From: Polytrichum commune
Taxonomy: Eukaryota; Streptophyta; Polytrichopsida; Polytrichales; Polytrichaceae
Direction of reading: 5' to 3'
Assembly: GCA_950295325.1 (NCBI GenBank)
Contig: OX485806.1
Coordinates: 33,170,001-33,234,000, forward strand
DNA length: 64,000 bases
This document shows, piece after piece, positions 34,330 through 45,049 of the stretch. How positions within the stretch are numbered: the first letter of the stretch is position 1; every line of letters starts with the position of its first letter. Position numbers and translations under genes: made by a program. Below the pieces are notes generated by a model. It was not told the origin of the DNA. It ran no database searches and was given only the letters and a program-made list of their open reading frames with translations.

Positions 34330-34925
34330 ATCCAAGCCATCCATTCATAGAGTCCCAATCCTACGGTCTACAAAATTGCTCAGGCAACCCGAAAAAATAT
34401 CTAACGGATGAAATTTTGGCGGATGAAAAATCAACGTTTGCAAGATGAAGGGGTTGATTGTTCATCCCATCCCTGTAGGGGGGACTCCATTGGGAACTTA
34501 GGGAACCCTCTAGGAACCTTTAAAATCCCACACAAATGCTCTCATACGACTGGTAAATTTTCATTTCATTTCAAGGTTGGTCATCAAAAGGAGCTTGGAG
34601 TTGATGGCTAGTACCCTTGGTTCTACTTTTCGGAAGGAAGAGGTAGGAGTTTGAACCCCACCCCCCGTCAGCATTGTCTCCTCCGCAAGTCCTTTTAATG
34701 AAGGTCTTAGTTAGAAAAAATTCATCCAATATTTGTGAGTGGATGGAGGTGGAGATTGCATCCAACGTGATGTTTTTCAAGCTCTACATGAGGGGAAGAG
34801 AAGCTAGAAGTTGGGACAACATAGGAGCTTTTAGTTTAGTCAGATCGCAATTGACGGCCGAGATCTTCCTAGCCCCCGACCACACAGGAGGCGTTCACAA
34901 TGCCTCAATGATGTGGGTTACTAAG
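34330..34925 (+). repeat. Composite: 215-bp-unit relic plus SINE-2 copy
   Basis: 34330-34560 carries the ACTCCATTGGGAACTT/GCTCTCATAC unit of the 11.7-12.3 kb array. 34605-34925 is the plus-oriented SINE-2 copy (TTTCGGAAGGAAGAGGTAGG, AGTTTGAACCCC as box B). Both partners also lie side by side at 11.3-12.3 kb. Confidence 0.5.
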
Positions 34926-35074
34926 GTTAGTGTTAGATACCCGGTCATTATAAACCACAAAGATGTTGCTTCTAGTACAATTTTGGTTATATTGAAGTGA
35001 TAATTTAACACATATCCATAATTCAACACATTGTTGCCGCAACACATTGTCAAGTAGAGGGATGCGTGCCACTC

Positions 35075-35300
35075 TTTGGTAGAGTAGACATGCCTATTTC
35101 AGTTATTTATCTTAATCAGACGCTTATATTTGAGTGGTATGTGGATTGGTGTGGCTCCAAGAATGGGCATTGATAAGAAATGTCTTTGAAAGAGATTGGA
35201 TTTTGATACCTACTAATAGCATAATATTTTGGAACCATAATTGCACCTTTGGATGCAATTATGCTAATGCAAAGGGCAACCTCCCTACCTACCTACTTGT
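35075..35300 (+). mobile_element. MITE family A, left part
   Basis: Starts GTAGAGTAGACATGCCTATTTC, then TTTGAGTGGTATGTGGATTGG, AAGAATGGGCATTGATAAGA and GAAAGAGATTGGA. The right terminus is not recognisable. Confidence 0.5.
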
Positions 35301-36649
35301 ACTTGTCTGTATGATTACATGCATGGTCGTTTTGAGCAATGATGTTCATTCTAAGTGCATTCTCTTATTTAAGAGGGTTGGACAAATCCTTTGGGGTGTA
35401 GAAATGCACTAGGTACTTCTAGTGTATGATATTTCAACATCGATCATCTTATATGTGTGCAAATTGGTTCAATTGGATGCACATTGATGTTCGAAAGGCT
35501 CAAAGGCCTAAGATGCTGCTAAGTGCTTGAAATGTATGATATGTGCATGTTGTTTATTCATACATTTGGCAAACTAGTTGAACTTGGAAGCCTCTAGAGG
35601 TCTAAGGGGATATTCCAATTATTTTATGTAGCTAATTTCAATGGCTTGTTCAATCTCAATGCGTAGCCGATTTCCTCCTTAGTTTGTGGTGTGTGTGGCC
35701 ACATCTAGAGTGCAACTATAAGTTTGGCCCACTTATTTGCTTATTGTTATGTATGTGGTGCCATTGTTCACCTATCAAAGCATATATGTAACCTTGAATT
35801 TGTTTTCATGTATAGTTAGAAGTTGCCACCAAAATTGACACATAGATTCTATTCAATCACTAAATAATACTCCCTTTCATTCATCTAAATATAGCCACCC
35901 TAAACTCCACAAAAAACCTCAAGCTCATCACCTTGGTTGCTTCAAAATTCAACATTTAGCTTACATACTACTTTCCAAAAAAAAAAATAATAAGGGTTGA
36001 TTCCAAGGTAACAATTCCGGGTTCCAAGTAAAGTCTTGGAGGGCTTTGGTGCAAAGAGGCACTCATGTGTGATCTTGCGGGGACAAATGAAGTGCGACTT
36101 CACTTCAAGAGGACATGTAATTACAACTAGAATATTTAGGTAGTGATATACCTCCCAAGTACATTCAAAACACTTATGAGAGATCTTAGACCAAATAAGT
36201 ATTGAATTAAATAGGAATTGGTCTTTGTTGAACTCTATAGATTCACAAAAGAATAACATACTTATAATTAGTGCCCTAGGATAAGGATGATTACTAGATG
36301 TGCAAGATTCCTTCACTAAAACTAAAAGACTTTAAACCTTGACACTAGAATTTTTAGGGGAACATAATTTCGCAAAACTTGAGCAATCACTCCATAAGGA
36401 TTTCAAGAACTAGAGGATAGATTTTGGGACCACATCAAAGTTTTACAAATTAAGTTGTAAGACACATATACATGTGATTTTAGAAACATTTCCAAGGAGT
36501 TCAAAGTATACTTGGAAGATCCCATCATTCAAATATATCACTTGCAAAGGAATTAAGACATCCAAATTTTAGAGCTAACCTAATCCTCTAGAGTTATAAA
36601 ATTTGTGTTTCCCGGTTAATAACGGGTTACACTGTCTAAGGTTGGGGAA
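35301..36649. other. Gene-free spacer
   Basis: No gene recognised on either strand; only unconserved short frames. Confidence 0.35.
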
Positions 36650-36654
36650 GTCTA

Positions 36655-37917
36655 CCAACTAGAAGGTGACCTCAACATGGAGGTCTTTACAGAGTCAGAG
36701 GCGTTGGTCCACTTTGTTCCATAGGTGTTTAATAGGATTCATGTTGGAGGATTATGGACTCCATGGCAATATTGTGATTGCATGGTCATTGAACCATGTA
36801 ACTTTTGACCTGCTGGTATGTTTTAGGCCATTATCATGTTGGAAAATGCACTCCTCCACTTCTTTTCCAAACTTCACCACTAGCATGCTCAGTTATCCTG
36901 TAAGATGTTTTGATAATGCTTGCTATTCATTTTTCCTTTGTATTTGGTCAGCTTCCCAACGCCCTCCCAACTCATGCAACCTCAAAGCATGATGTGCCCT
37001 CATCTATGCTTCACATTCTTACTAACCACACAATTGCTTAGGGGTTCCCCATGCCTCTTCCAATACCACTCTCAATCATCAAACCCCACAATGTTGAATT
37101 TACTTTCATATGAGAATAGGGTTTTCCTCCATTACTCCTCCATCCAATCCTTATGCTCTTTAGCCCATTCTTGCCTTAACCGTTTGTGACGATCTGAAAG
37201 GAGCAACTTATGCTTCTTAATTGTAGACTACAGTCTTTGGCGCTTTAGTGCTCTTCTTACTATGTTAGGGGAAGTTATGATATTTGGAAACCTCTCGAAG
37301 AATCCTTTGACATTTTACTACAATACCATGCTCTACTGTTTGCACCAATCGTGCCAAGTAATGATCATCCCTCTCACTAAGAATGTGTGGACCCCCTGAC
37401 CTTCCCTTATCCTTTGGCTTCCTTATTGCTTTATAACGTTTAGGGCCGGTTCACACTATGGCCAAACTTCGAGAGGAGAAGCGTTTCGACCAATGAAAAT
37501 GCATAAATGTCCAAAGTTCGTCCTCTCGGCCTTCACACTAGAGGCCGAAGTCCAAAGGACGTCGCCTCCAAAAGAGCCTAGGTGGCAACACTTTTAGGAA
37601 AATATGGCGGGAAGAGTTCGGCCTCTCGAGCCAAGTTTGGGTCGAGCAAAATGCTCGACCCAAACTTCCGTCGAGAGGCCGAGCATTTTTAGCCGTGGAT
37701 TATTTTAATATACTTTTTCAACCCAAAGGCTTCTCCTCTCGACATAGTTTGGTCTAGAAAAGTGACGCTTCTCCTCTCGACTTGGGCATAGTGTGAACCG
37801 GCCCTTAATGATGCGACTAATTGTTGATGTCAATGTTCCTAGTTGTACGACAACTATGTTGTGAAGTATGAAGGGCAATATAACATGAGCACGAATTTCG
37901 AAGGGAGTTTCGGACAT
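36655..37917 (-). pseudogene. Tc1-like transposase relic split by a MITE
   Basis: It starts at ATG 37917 (minus) with MSETPFEIRAHVI, followed by an HTH-like STISRIIK. The MITE at 37443-37804 interrupts here. The frame resumes with KGRSGGPHILSERDDHYLAR and continues through KTLFSYESKFNI, FQHDNGLKHTS and MNPIKHLWN. These are the Tc1 blocks (linker GRSGRP, first D region, QDNDPKHTS, DLNPIENLW). The second catalytic Asp of HDN is kept, but the final acidic residue of the PIE triplet is Lys, and several stop codons interrupt. It is clearly dead. Plus-strand open frames here are shadows. Confidence 0.75.
37443..37804. mobile_element. Harbinger-like MITE with long internal hairpin, TTA TSD
   Basis: The termini GGGCCGGTTCACACTATG(G/C)CCAA are inverted with one mismatch over 23 bp. 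TTA flanks both ends (37440-37442, 37805-37807), the PIF/Harbinger target duplication. A near-central palindrome (AAGTTTGGGTCGAGCA, AAA, TGCTCGACCCAAACTT) and flanking CGAGAGGCCGA arms make most of the 362 bp self-complementary. It interrupts the Tc1-like transposase. Confidence 0.88.
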
Positions 37918-38516
37918 GATGGAAGGGAGAATTGAACCAAGAACCTCCTGAGAGCAAAGCAAAAGTGTTAATCATTGAGAGTTATTGCATATTCTAACAC
38001 AGATTGCTCCTATAAGGTACTGTACCAAATTTGAAGAATCACAAAAGTAATGCAACACCCCAAAATCACGTTTTACCATTTCCTGCTAGCATGTGAGTCC
38101 AATCACCATGGAAACCGATGTGAGGTTAGCCCACATACTTTATTTAGACCGTCTTGGCACCATGTGACGTAAGCTTTCCCCGTTTCCGAGAAAACGTCAA
38201 ATTTTGTATGTTTGTGAGTCATTTTAAACTCATAATTGTCAAGAATATGTGATCCCGTAAGTGGTTATCGATCGCATCCCAAGCAAAGATTAGTATAAGC
38301 TATAGATTCCCGATCGAGCAGTCATGAGTTGCGGGTGTCGAAGCACTGCAATTAATCAACATGTACCACAACCGCAATTAGTTGAACTACAAACTTAGAA
38401 TAAACATGCAACCAACCATGTTCATGTTGAACAACGTTGGCATTGACTTCCCTTGGGTTTGGTGTGAAATCTATTATTTAATGGTTCTTAAACATTTCCT
38501 TTTGGATTCTCAAGAA

Positions 38517-38746
38517 CAATGATCGAGGGAGAACCGGCGGTTAGTTATAGATGAACCGGTTGAGTTTGAGAAATAACCGGTTGAAGTTGACGACTTAAGG
38601 AGAATTACCCATCACTTTAGAGGAATATGATGGAATATATCTCAAATTAATGTAGAAAAACCAAAGGATGTCAACATGTAACCGGTTGGAGTTGCAAACA
38701 CTAGAATCTCTCAATCAATTATGCTAAAAAATCTCCCCGATCACTG
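38517..38746 (-). mobile_element. hAT-type MITE (family C), inverse copy
   Basis: Inverse of the 16.9-kb element: starts CAATGATCGAGGGAGAACC and ends CTCCCCGATCACTG. The flanking octamers CTCAAGAA (38509-38516) and CTCGAGAA (38747-38754) match at 7 of 8. Confidence 0.88.
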
Positions 38747-38839
38747 CTCGAGAATTTCATTCACGTCATTTGGCAAATACAAATGGGAGGAAGTTAGAAT
38801 GTTCATTGTCACCTCTTGCCACATTCTCCGGATATGATA

Positions 38840-39200
38840 GAAATTTATCCATGTAACCTCCACAATGACACACTCTGTAATGTCACTCCCTCTCTTTATA
38901 CTCTGAAACCCTAGGGAACATATCTGCTCAGTTCAAGTCTCCCTCCTTGTTGTCATGTTTCCCTGTCATATATCATGGTTTTTGACATTAAAATAATCCA
39001 CCAAAGAATTCAATCTACACACTCGCACGCATCATGTTGTCATCGTTGTCATTAGTGCAGTGTTGACTTTATGTTATTCCATAATGTCACATGCTACACT
39101 AATCCTTTATTAATCACGCATCCATGTTACCACTGCATGCGTTCTGAATATCACGTGCACTTGCTTGCCATAGCTGTGATTTTAGGGAAATTAGAGTGTA
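38840..39200 (+). mobile_element. Pogo-like MITE, second copy
   Basis: Matches 17740-18088: TAATGTCACTCCCTCTC, GAAACCCTAGGGAAC, TTGACATTAAAATAATCCAC, CCATAATGTCACATGCTACAC. It ends ATTAGAGTG followed by TA. Confidence 0.6.
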
Positions 39201-39852
39201 GAGAGAAAAAGACCATTGTGCTACAATCCATTGTGTGCATAACATTACTCAACAACGGACATTTGTTCTGTGGCCATGGGAATATGACTATGGGATGCAA
39301 ATCATGTTGAGAGCTCAGTGTGATTTTGAGCCTCCTTGCGCAAGATTTTGCATCCCATGATTATATTCCCCCCAAGGGGGTGGATTCTTGATACCACGTA
39401 CGAACTAACGTGAGTGTATATGTAGTGGAGGCATGTTATCACATTAAATTAAAAAGCTTAGAATAAATACATGAGCCCATTTTCTAGCTTATCATTAATA
39501 CATATACATTTTTTTCTCTATATATTTTTATGATATGCAGGGGTTTTTATTTCATAGCCATCCATGCACGTCATTTAGATCTTCAATGAAGAGTCCACCC
39601 TCCTACTCTCCTACCCATATCATGTTTATCAATAATTTATGTTTTTTTTTTCAAATTTGAGTAATTATGTTTGTTTAAACACTTTACACCGATGGGAGAA
39701 GCAAAGAGGTTCATTGGTATGAAAGACTTGAGCCAAGCTCAACCATGTTATGTAGCTTAATAGCCAAATCAAAAACCTAAGTTCAAGTAATCATGTTTTG
39801 ATTTGAGAATGTGATAAAAAGAAAATGGTTGACAAGTGATTTGGTGGAAACC

Positions 39853-40833
39853 CATGATGATAGAGTTATCCGTAACGTCCCTCAAAGAGAGATGAAACGT
39901 GGGTTTGATCTTTTTTTGCCAGAACTTTCTATTAACCCTTTAATTCCTTAACATGCCAGTTTTTGGCTTATGAATGACTCTTCAAGGCAATTTCATTCAC
40001 AAGGAAGGTGCTAGAAAGGTCACAATGGGTATCATTGTGTTCCTCATGAAATTTTCTTGGCAATGGCGATGATCCCATTTCAATATGAAAAGATGGTTGT
40101 TCATAAGAAATTTTAAAGTAAAAAATGAACCAAGTTTTCCCTTTGTTTATATATTTCTATATATAGAAACTTAACATAATTTTGATTGAAAATTTCTAAC
40201 TTTTGTGGACTTTTTTTCTTACCTCAATGTGTGTATCTATTTTTTTTATATAATCTCGAAAGTTTGGACTATATTATTTATTGCATATATTTATCACAAT
40301 TTCTTGAATTTTAATGATTCTAAATCGATTAGAAACAATCTATGAAAAATCACTAAAAATTGCTACCATATTGATGTGATCTTAAAATCTGTAGCAACAA
40401 CTTGGTTTTTAGGTACAATAATCATTGAGCTCTAGAAAGCTTACTTTTTAGATAATCTAATGAAACCACAATGGGCTCCAAGAAGTTAAGGGTTAACATC
40501 TCATTAGCTCCTCGTGTATCAGAGCCTATTTTGAAGGTTGGGTGAAACTTTTGGGACCTCCTCTTTCCACCTCTCATGGTTTGAGAGAATTTTAGGAACT
40601 CAAATAGGGTATGCGCATGGGACCCTACGCCCTAAATCCCAGATCAACTTATGCAAGGCTAGCTTGCCCCACCCATTTTAATAGGACAAACTAGAAAGCC
40701 ATGTTTTGATGGTCCAACACCACACATGCTTATGATAAATTAAGAAAACTTGGGTCACTTTGTGAATTCTCATAAACTCGGGCTTTGGTACTAAACCCAT
40801 GGGTTCATTTTTCTTTACTTTACAAAGAACTCT
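39853..40833 (+). repeat. Family E, full-length copy 2
   Basis: It starts AGAGTTATCCGTAACGTCCC and ends TTTACAAAGAACTCT, and is collinear with 1427-2412 over ~980 bp with many substitutions. No coding potential. Confidence 0.65.
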
Positions 40834-41965
40834 AATGTTACTCCAACTTCCAACCATGATTACCTATTGTCTCTAAGATTTAGCCTTCACAAATTTCTTT
40901 TGCATGTCAGCACAACATGGGACCTTCAATATCCTTCAAATCACACTTCATCATACATCCTTGATTTGAGGTAAACCCCCAAGGCTTTCTAGGGTTAATA
41001 AAATTTCCACTATTCCCAAACTTTGAACAAATTTAAGTAACATTTAACATAGTTATTGATAATCTACACACAAAGAACTCCATAAACAACTTCATCATTA
41101 GAGGAGGAAGTGTTATAGTAGTGGGCATCAAGTTTGGGGGCTTTTTAGTGAATTCCTTCCCCCCCCCCAAAAAATATTGCCCAATTGCACTTTCTTTCTT
41201 GTCCTTCCTGACATGTTACGTGCCACGCATGAATTGAGACAAGAAAATCATTGTTCAAATATTTGGCACCACATATGTGGCATGCGCTGTCAAACTAATG
41301 AACAGGGAGAACCAGCAACTAATTACAAATGAACCAATTGAGTTTGAGAGATTTAGATTTCCTACTCTTTACATCTCTTGCCCTTTACATCCCCTCTCCC
41401 CCCCCCCCCCTTCCTCTTCTAATGGCCATGGATGGTGGTCCACACTATTTTAGTAGCACCTCTAGCAATCCTCAAAGTTTCGAGCATTAATTTTTCCGAT
41501 TTGCAAGTCATGCTACTCGCCGTGTATTGAACTAACATGCAAATGTTGGACAAAAGTAATTGTCAATTGGCAAGAGGATGGCATTTCGATTCATTGATAA
41601 TAAGCCAAAAAATGGACACTAAAAAGATACATGTTACGATGAGATTTGAACCATGTGATCAATATACAAATTCCAACCTCGGATCAATTGTGAACGCAAT
41701 TGGGAGGGCTTTTGTAATAACTTGAAGAGAAGGAGAATCTTGGTTGATTATGACTTTTGCATCTCAACTCTAAATCTCAAACATAAATTGAGAATTTGCA
41801 CGATTCACAATCACTAATCAAATGAGATAATTCCCAATTTGATCCAACACTTCAAATGGTATGTGAATTTGAAAGTGCCCACCACTATAGGGCCACATGT
41901 TTTGAATGATTTTTTGATAGGGAGATATATACATCAATTCAACAATTTATTATTACTACACATAT
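40834..41965. other. Gene-free spacer
   Basis: Contains a truncated inverse family C end (41296-41350, AATGAACAGGGAGAACCAGC) and poly-C tracts at about 41158 and 41398. 41540-41900 resembles parts of families A and B but is too diverged to bound. No gene seen. Confidence 0.4.
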
Positions 41966-42356
41966 TACTACACTAAATATTGTATTTTGTGTCACCAATT
42001 TCATTTGTCTTGTCAATACTAATTACAAACTGCTCGTGTAGTGTCACTAACACTAATTCTAAACCTAACATTATTTATCATTCCTTGTAAAAAAGATTGG
42101 GCATTATAGATTAACAATGTTGCAATTACTGTCTTCACGTCTTTCATACAAATGTCAATCATCCATGGCAATATTTCATTACAAAAATGTTAAGATGCAA
42201 AATATACCAAATTTTTGTGTCAATAATTGGCATTTGGGTGAACTAAAAAGAAAGTTGGGATGACAATATTTGTAAAGTTATTCATAAGAAGTTGTATTAG
42301 AAAAGTTACTACATAAAATACCATATGACATTTATTACAATGTCTAGTGCAGTACA
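41966..42356 (+). mobile_element. MITE family D, full length
   Basis: The left end TTACTACACTAAATATTG and the right end CAATGTCTAGTGCAGTACA are degenerate inverses. The interior matches 61125-61505 along its length. It abuts the next element directly. Confidence 0.65.
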
Positions 42357-42578
42357 CTGATTATCCCAATTAGTGCATGTTAATACTCATAATTACACAA
42401 TGCAATAACGTCTTACTCAAGAGTTCAGATACTTACTAATGAAAGTTCAATAGGTTGTTCAATCATTATAGAACATAAAAATGACTACTTGATGAAATAT
42501 GACATTTTCATTAAATAGTTATAGCATTGTGTAACTCCGAACGATAACACCACACTAATTGGGATAATCGGTTTAGTG
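42355..42578. mobile_element. MITE with 17-bp TIR GATTATCCCAATTAGTG
   Basis: GATTATCCCAATTAGTG at 42359-42375 is exactly inverted at 42553-42569. The interior (TTACACAATGC ... GCATTGTGTAACTCC) resembles the element at 42864-43092, so the two are related. Confidence 0.65.
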
Positions 42579-42655
42579 AATACTTTGACTTCACTTTTTA
42601 AACCTATGCAATTAACAAGTAAAACCCAAGGTACTTCACAACAAGAAAGCATGCA

Positions 42656-42735
42656 TCTTCTTTCTTTCTTTTTTCTTTCTTTTTGGTAACACAAGAGGCG
42701 CTTGACCACCTAGCTAGTTTTCCATCAAGTAGAGG
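42656..42735 (-). mobile_element. SINE-1 fragment, 5'-truncated
   Basis: CT-rich tail on the plus strand (A-rich on the minus), then GCTTGACCACCTAGCTAGTT and TTCCATCAAGTAGAG, the SINE-1 body in reverse. Confidence 0.55.
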
Positions 42736-42863
42736 AAAGCATGCATCTTCCAACACACATGTTTTCATTTTCATTGTTTCAGTTTATCTAGAGACTCTAT
42801 AACAACCTCTGATCTCTTGGGTTTCATGGGTTTCACGTTTCTAGAGCCCAAATTTGCAACTTT

Positions 42864-43092
42864 GTACTACACTAAATATGATATTTAGTCACTTATTAAT
42901 TGAAAATACTCAATGCTATAAAAACAATTTATTGTACATCTCATTTTTTGCCAACAAAGGTCCAATTGGTTGTTTGGACATTATAGGACATTAACATCTT
43001 TCCTTGGTAGAAATCTGCATTAATAAAAAGATACAAGAATGTGTAACTCCAAATAGTAAGTGACGCTAAATATCATATTGAGTTTAGTTTTG
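42864..43092. mobile_element. MITE with ACTAAATATGATATTTAGT termini
   Basis: The left end ACTACACTAAATATGATATTTAGTCACTTA is inverted, with a few changes, at 43058-43092 (AAGTGACGCTAAATATCATA). The termini resemble family D and the interior resembles 42355-42578. Confidence 0.6.
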
Positions 43093-43232
43093 GAGCATTC
43101 TAAAAAAAAATTTGTCCCGGCAATTTAAATCCACAAAGTCAAATACACTGGTGAGGTTGTCATAAAATCATGGCCATAATTGACAATGATGATGCAAGAA
43201 AATTGAACTAAGTGTCAGGGGCACATGAGGCA

Positions 43233-43560
43233 TGCAGGTGTTATTCGGTTACTTTTCTTAATCAGAACATGTATTTGATCGGTGTCCTGTTAGATGAGGA
43301 TCAAAGAACAAACACCATAGAGGAATGTTTAATAGAGAAATCACCACCTCTCAAAGTTTTAATACACACAATAGTGAGAACAACTGGGAGGATTTATGAA
43401 TATCAATCAAGGAATCAACAAACATACTTCCGATAATCATAACTACATGAGGGGACGTCTGATTTCCACTCCATTGTTTGCTGATGCAACACAAGTTCAC
43501 TGTGTAAATCCAATCGGGAGAAGTTGGAGAACATGAAAAAGGAACCAAATAACACCTACG
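43233..43560 (-). mobile_element. MITE family B, best-preserved TIRs
   Basis: It starts GCAGGTGTTATTCGGTTAC and ends GGAACCAAATAACACCTACG, a clear inverted terminus of about 18 bp with few mismatches. The interior is the reverse complement of 9159-9512. Confidence 0.7.
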
Positions 43561-44228
43561 AACCTTAACTTGTCTTTGAAACTGCAATCTATACCCAGCG
43601 GGACATAATGATTCAAAGAATCTGATAGAACACTGTCCAACATAATACAAAACACTCTTTTTGTTGCAGGGAGAACTTCTCCAAGTGCCACCTTTCATTA
43701 AAGACACGCTCTTTCTGGAGCACATCTCTGAGGTCTGAGAGACTATTTACACGGACACAGATCCAGTATTTTCAGCAAAACAATCAGCATGCATGTCACA
43801 TGGCAAACTCAATTAACTTATCACCAAAAAATTGACTAGGAAATGTAGACCTATGTGATATGATTTTGTGTGGCCTCTGCAGTGGTTGGTAAGAGCTGGC
43901 TCCACCATTCCGATGAAGGAACAGGTTGGGCCAACCTGTGATGTGTCACAAAACGTTTGCCACTATCAGCAAACCCACAAGCGATGCGATTATAAGAAAA
44001 GAAAAAAAGTCCAAGTTTATATTGGTTATCAAATTGCAAATTACACATGCATTACAAATGGACATACAGAATTGGAGAAACTCACACATGAACTGAACAA
44101 GGAAACTTGCATCACACCCAGACACTTGCACATTACAGTTGAAGAAGCATCAGAGTGGTATGCATAGAGATGAGAAGCTTTGTAAACCTGCATATTCCTT
44201 GATGAGCGCTAAAATATAATTGAATTCT

Positions 44229-44447
44229 CAGGCTTGTTTGATGTATTCTCAGCATAGAAATTGATCTGTCTGTTTAACTGACACTCAAGGATAAGGCGAA
44301 GGGTTGGCTGTTCCAAGTTATCTCCTACAACATCCTGTCATCACCATATCTTATATGTCAATCAGTCAACAGTCGTATCTGCTTTGCCGCAGGTTTCTGC
44401 AGCACCTCCATTTTGGAGGAGTTCATTCGGTGACTTTGCAATCACCC
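44229..44447 (-). CDS. Putative 3'-terminal exons of a minus-strand gene (unrecognised product)
   Basis: Two open segments on the minus strand carry splice signals. After TTTGATTGTTTACAG (acceptor near 44448) comes VIAKSPNELLQNGGAAETCG and then KADTT, ending at a possible donor ACT|GTTGAC. After ATGATGACAG (acceptor near 44337) comes DVVGDNLEQPTLRLILECQL, then NRQINFYAENTSNKPENSIIF and a TAG at about 44217-44219. Joining them keeps the frame. They lie 2.4 kb downstream of the L1-domain gene on the same strand and could be its alternative 3' end or part of another gene. I do not recognise the product. Confidence 0.4.
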
Positions 44448-44664
44448 TGTAAACAATCAAAATAAGGTAAAGCTTGAAGATACATTTTAACCTTGATTCA
44501 TTTTTCTGTGCCTCTAGCCAGCCAGAAAATGTACATTCAAGTCTCCCTGGATGTGGCTTGCTCTCATTATTCCAAGTGGCCTAACATTCAATAATTTATT
44601 TATGTTTAAAGCCAAAGGCCTGCAAAAGAATGTATATGTACATTGCGCCCTACAACCTTTTTAG

Positions 44665-45032
44665 AAGCTTGAAAGGTAGACAGCCCTTATTCAATTAATT
44701 TTCTTATATGAGTGGTTTGGTATAGCTCCAAGAACATATACCAAAAAGACATATGTTTAAAAGAGATTGGACTGCATGCTCAAAATATGATAACCATTCT
44801 AGATTCAATAGTCGACATAAACAAGGGGCCCTATGTAACTATTTAATGAGCACAAGAATCTCCACTCTGATAATATATAAAAATATATGATGTGAGCTCC
44901 AAAAACCATTAAGAAAATGGATGCGACCTCAATTTGGGTTTGGTAGCCATCTTCTACTAATTGCGTGTTTCATATGTAAGGAGAAGTGGGCTAGTCAGAA
45001 AAATTGAACATTTAGGACCTACCTACCTTATC
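44665..45032 (+). mobile_element. MITE family A, full length
   Basis: Runs from AAAGGTAGACAGCCCTTATT to GGACCTACCTACCTTA with the usual body (GTTTAAAAGAGATTGGACTG, GAGCACAAGAATCTCCACT, GAGAAGTGGGCTAGTCAG). Confidence 0.65.
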
Positions 45033-45049
45033 AAAAGCAGACCACAGCA

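Noticed and set aside
36666-37189. Plus-strand open frames of about 90-108 residues
   Set aside because: They lie opposite the Tc1-like transposase blocks; shadows of a minus-strand relic.
37905-37990. tRNA/SINE-like box B (GGTTCAATTCTCCC on the minus strand)
   Set aside because: It lies directly upstream of the transposase ATG with no convincing box A, body or second copy. Probably chance, though a SINE scrap cannot be excluded.
43868-44167. 99-residue plus-strand open frame
   Set aside because: No recognisable family, and it lies in the probable 3' region of a minus-strand transcript.
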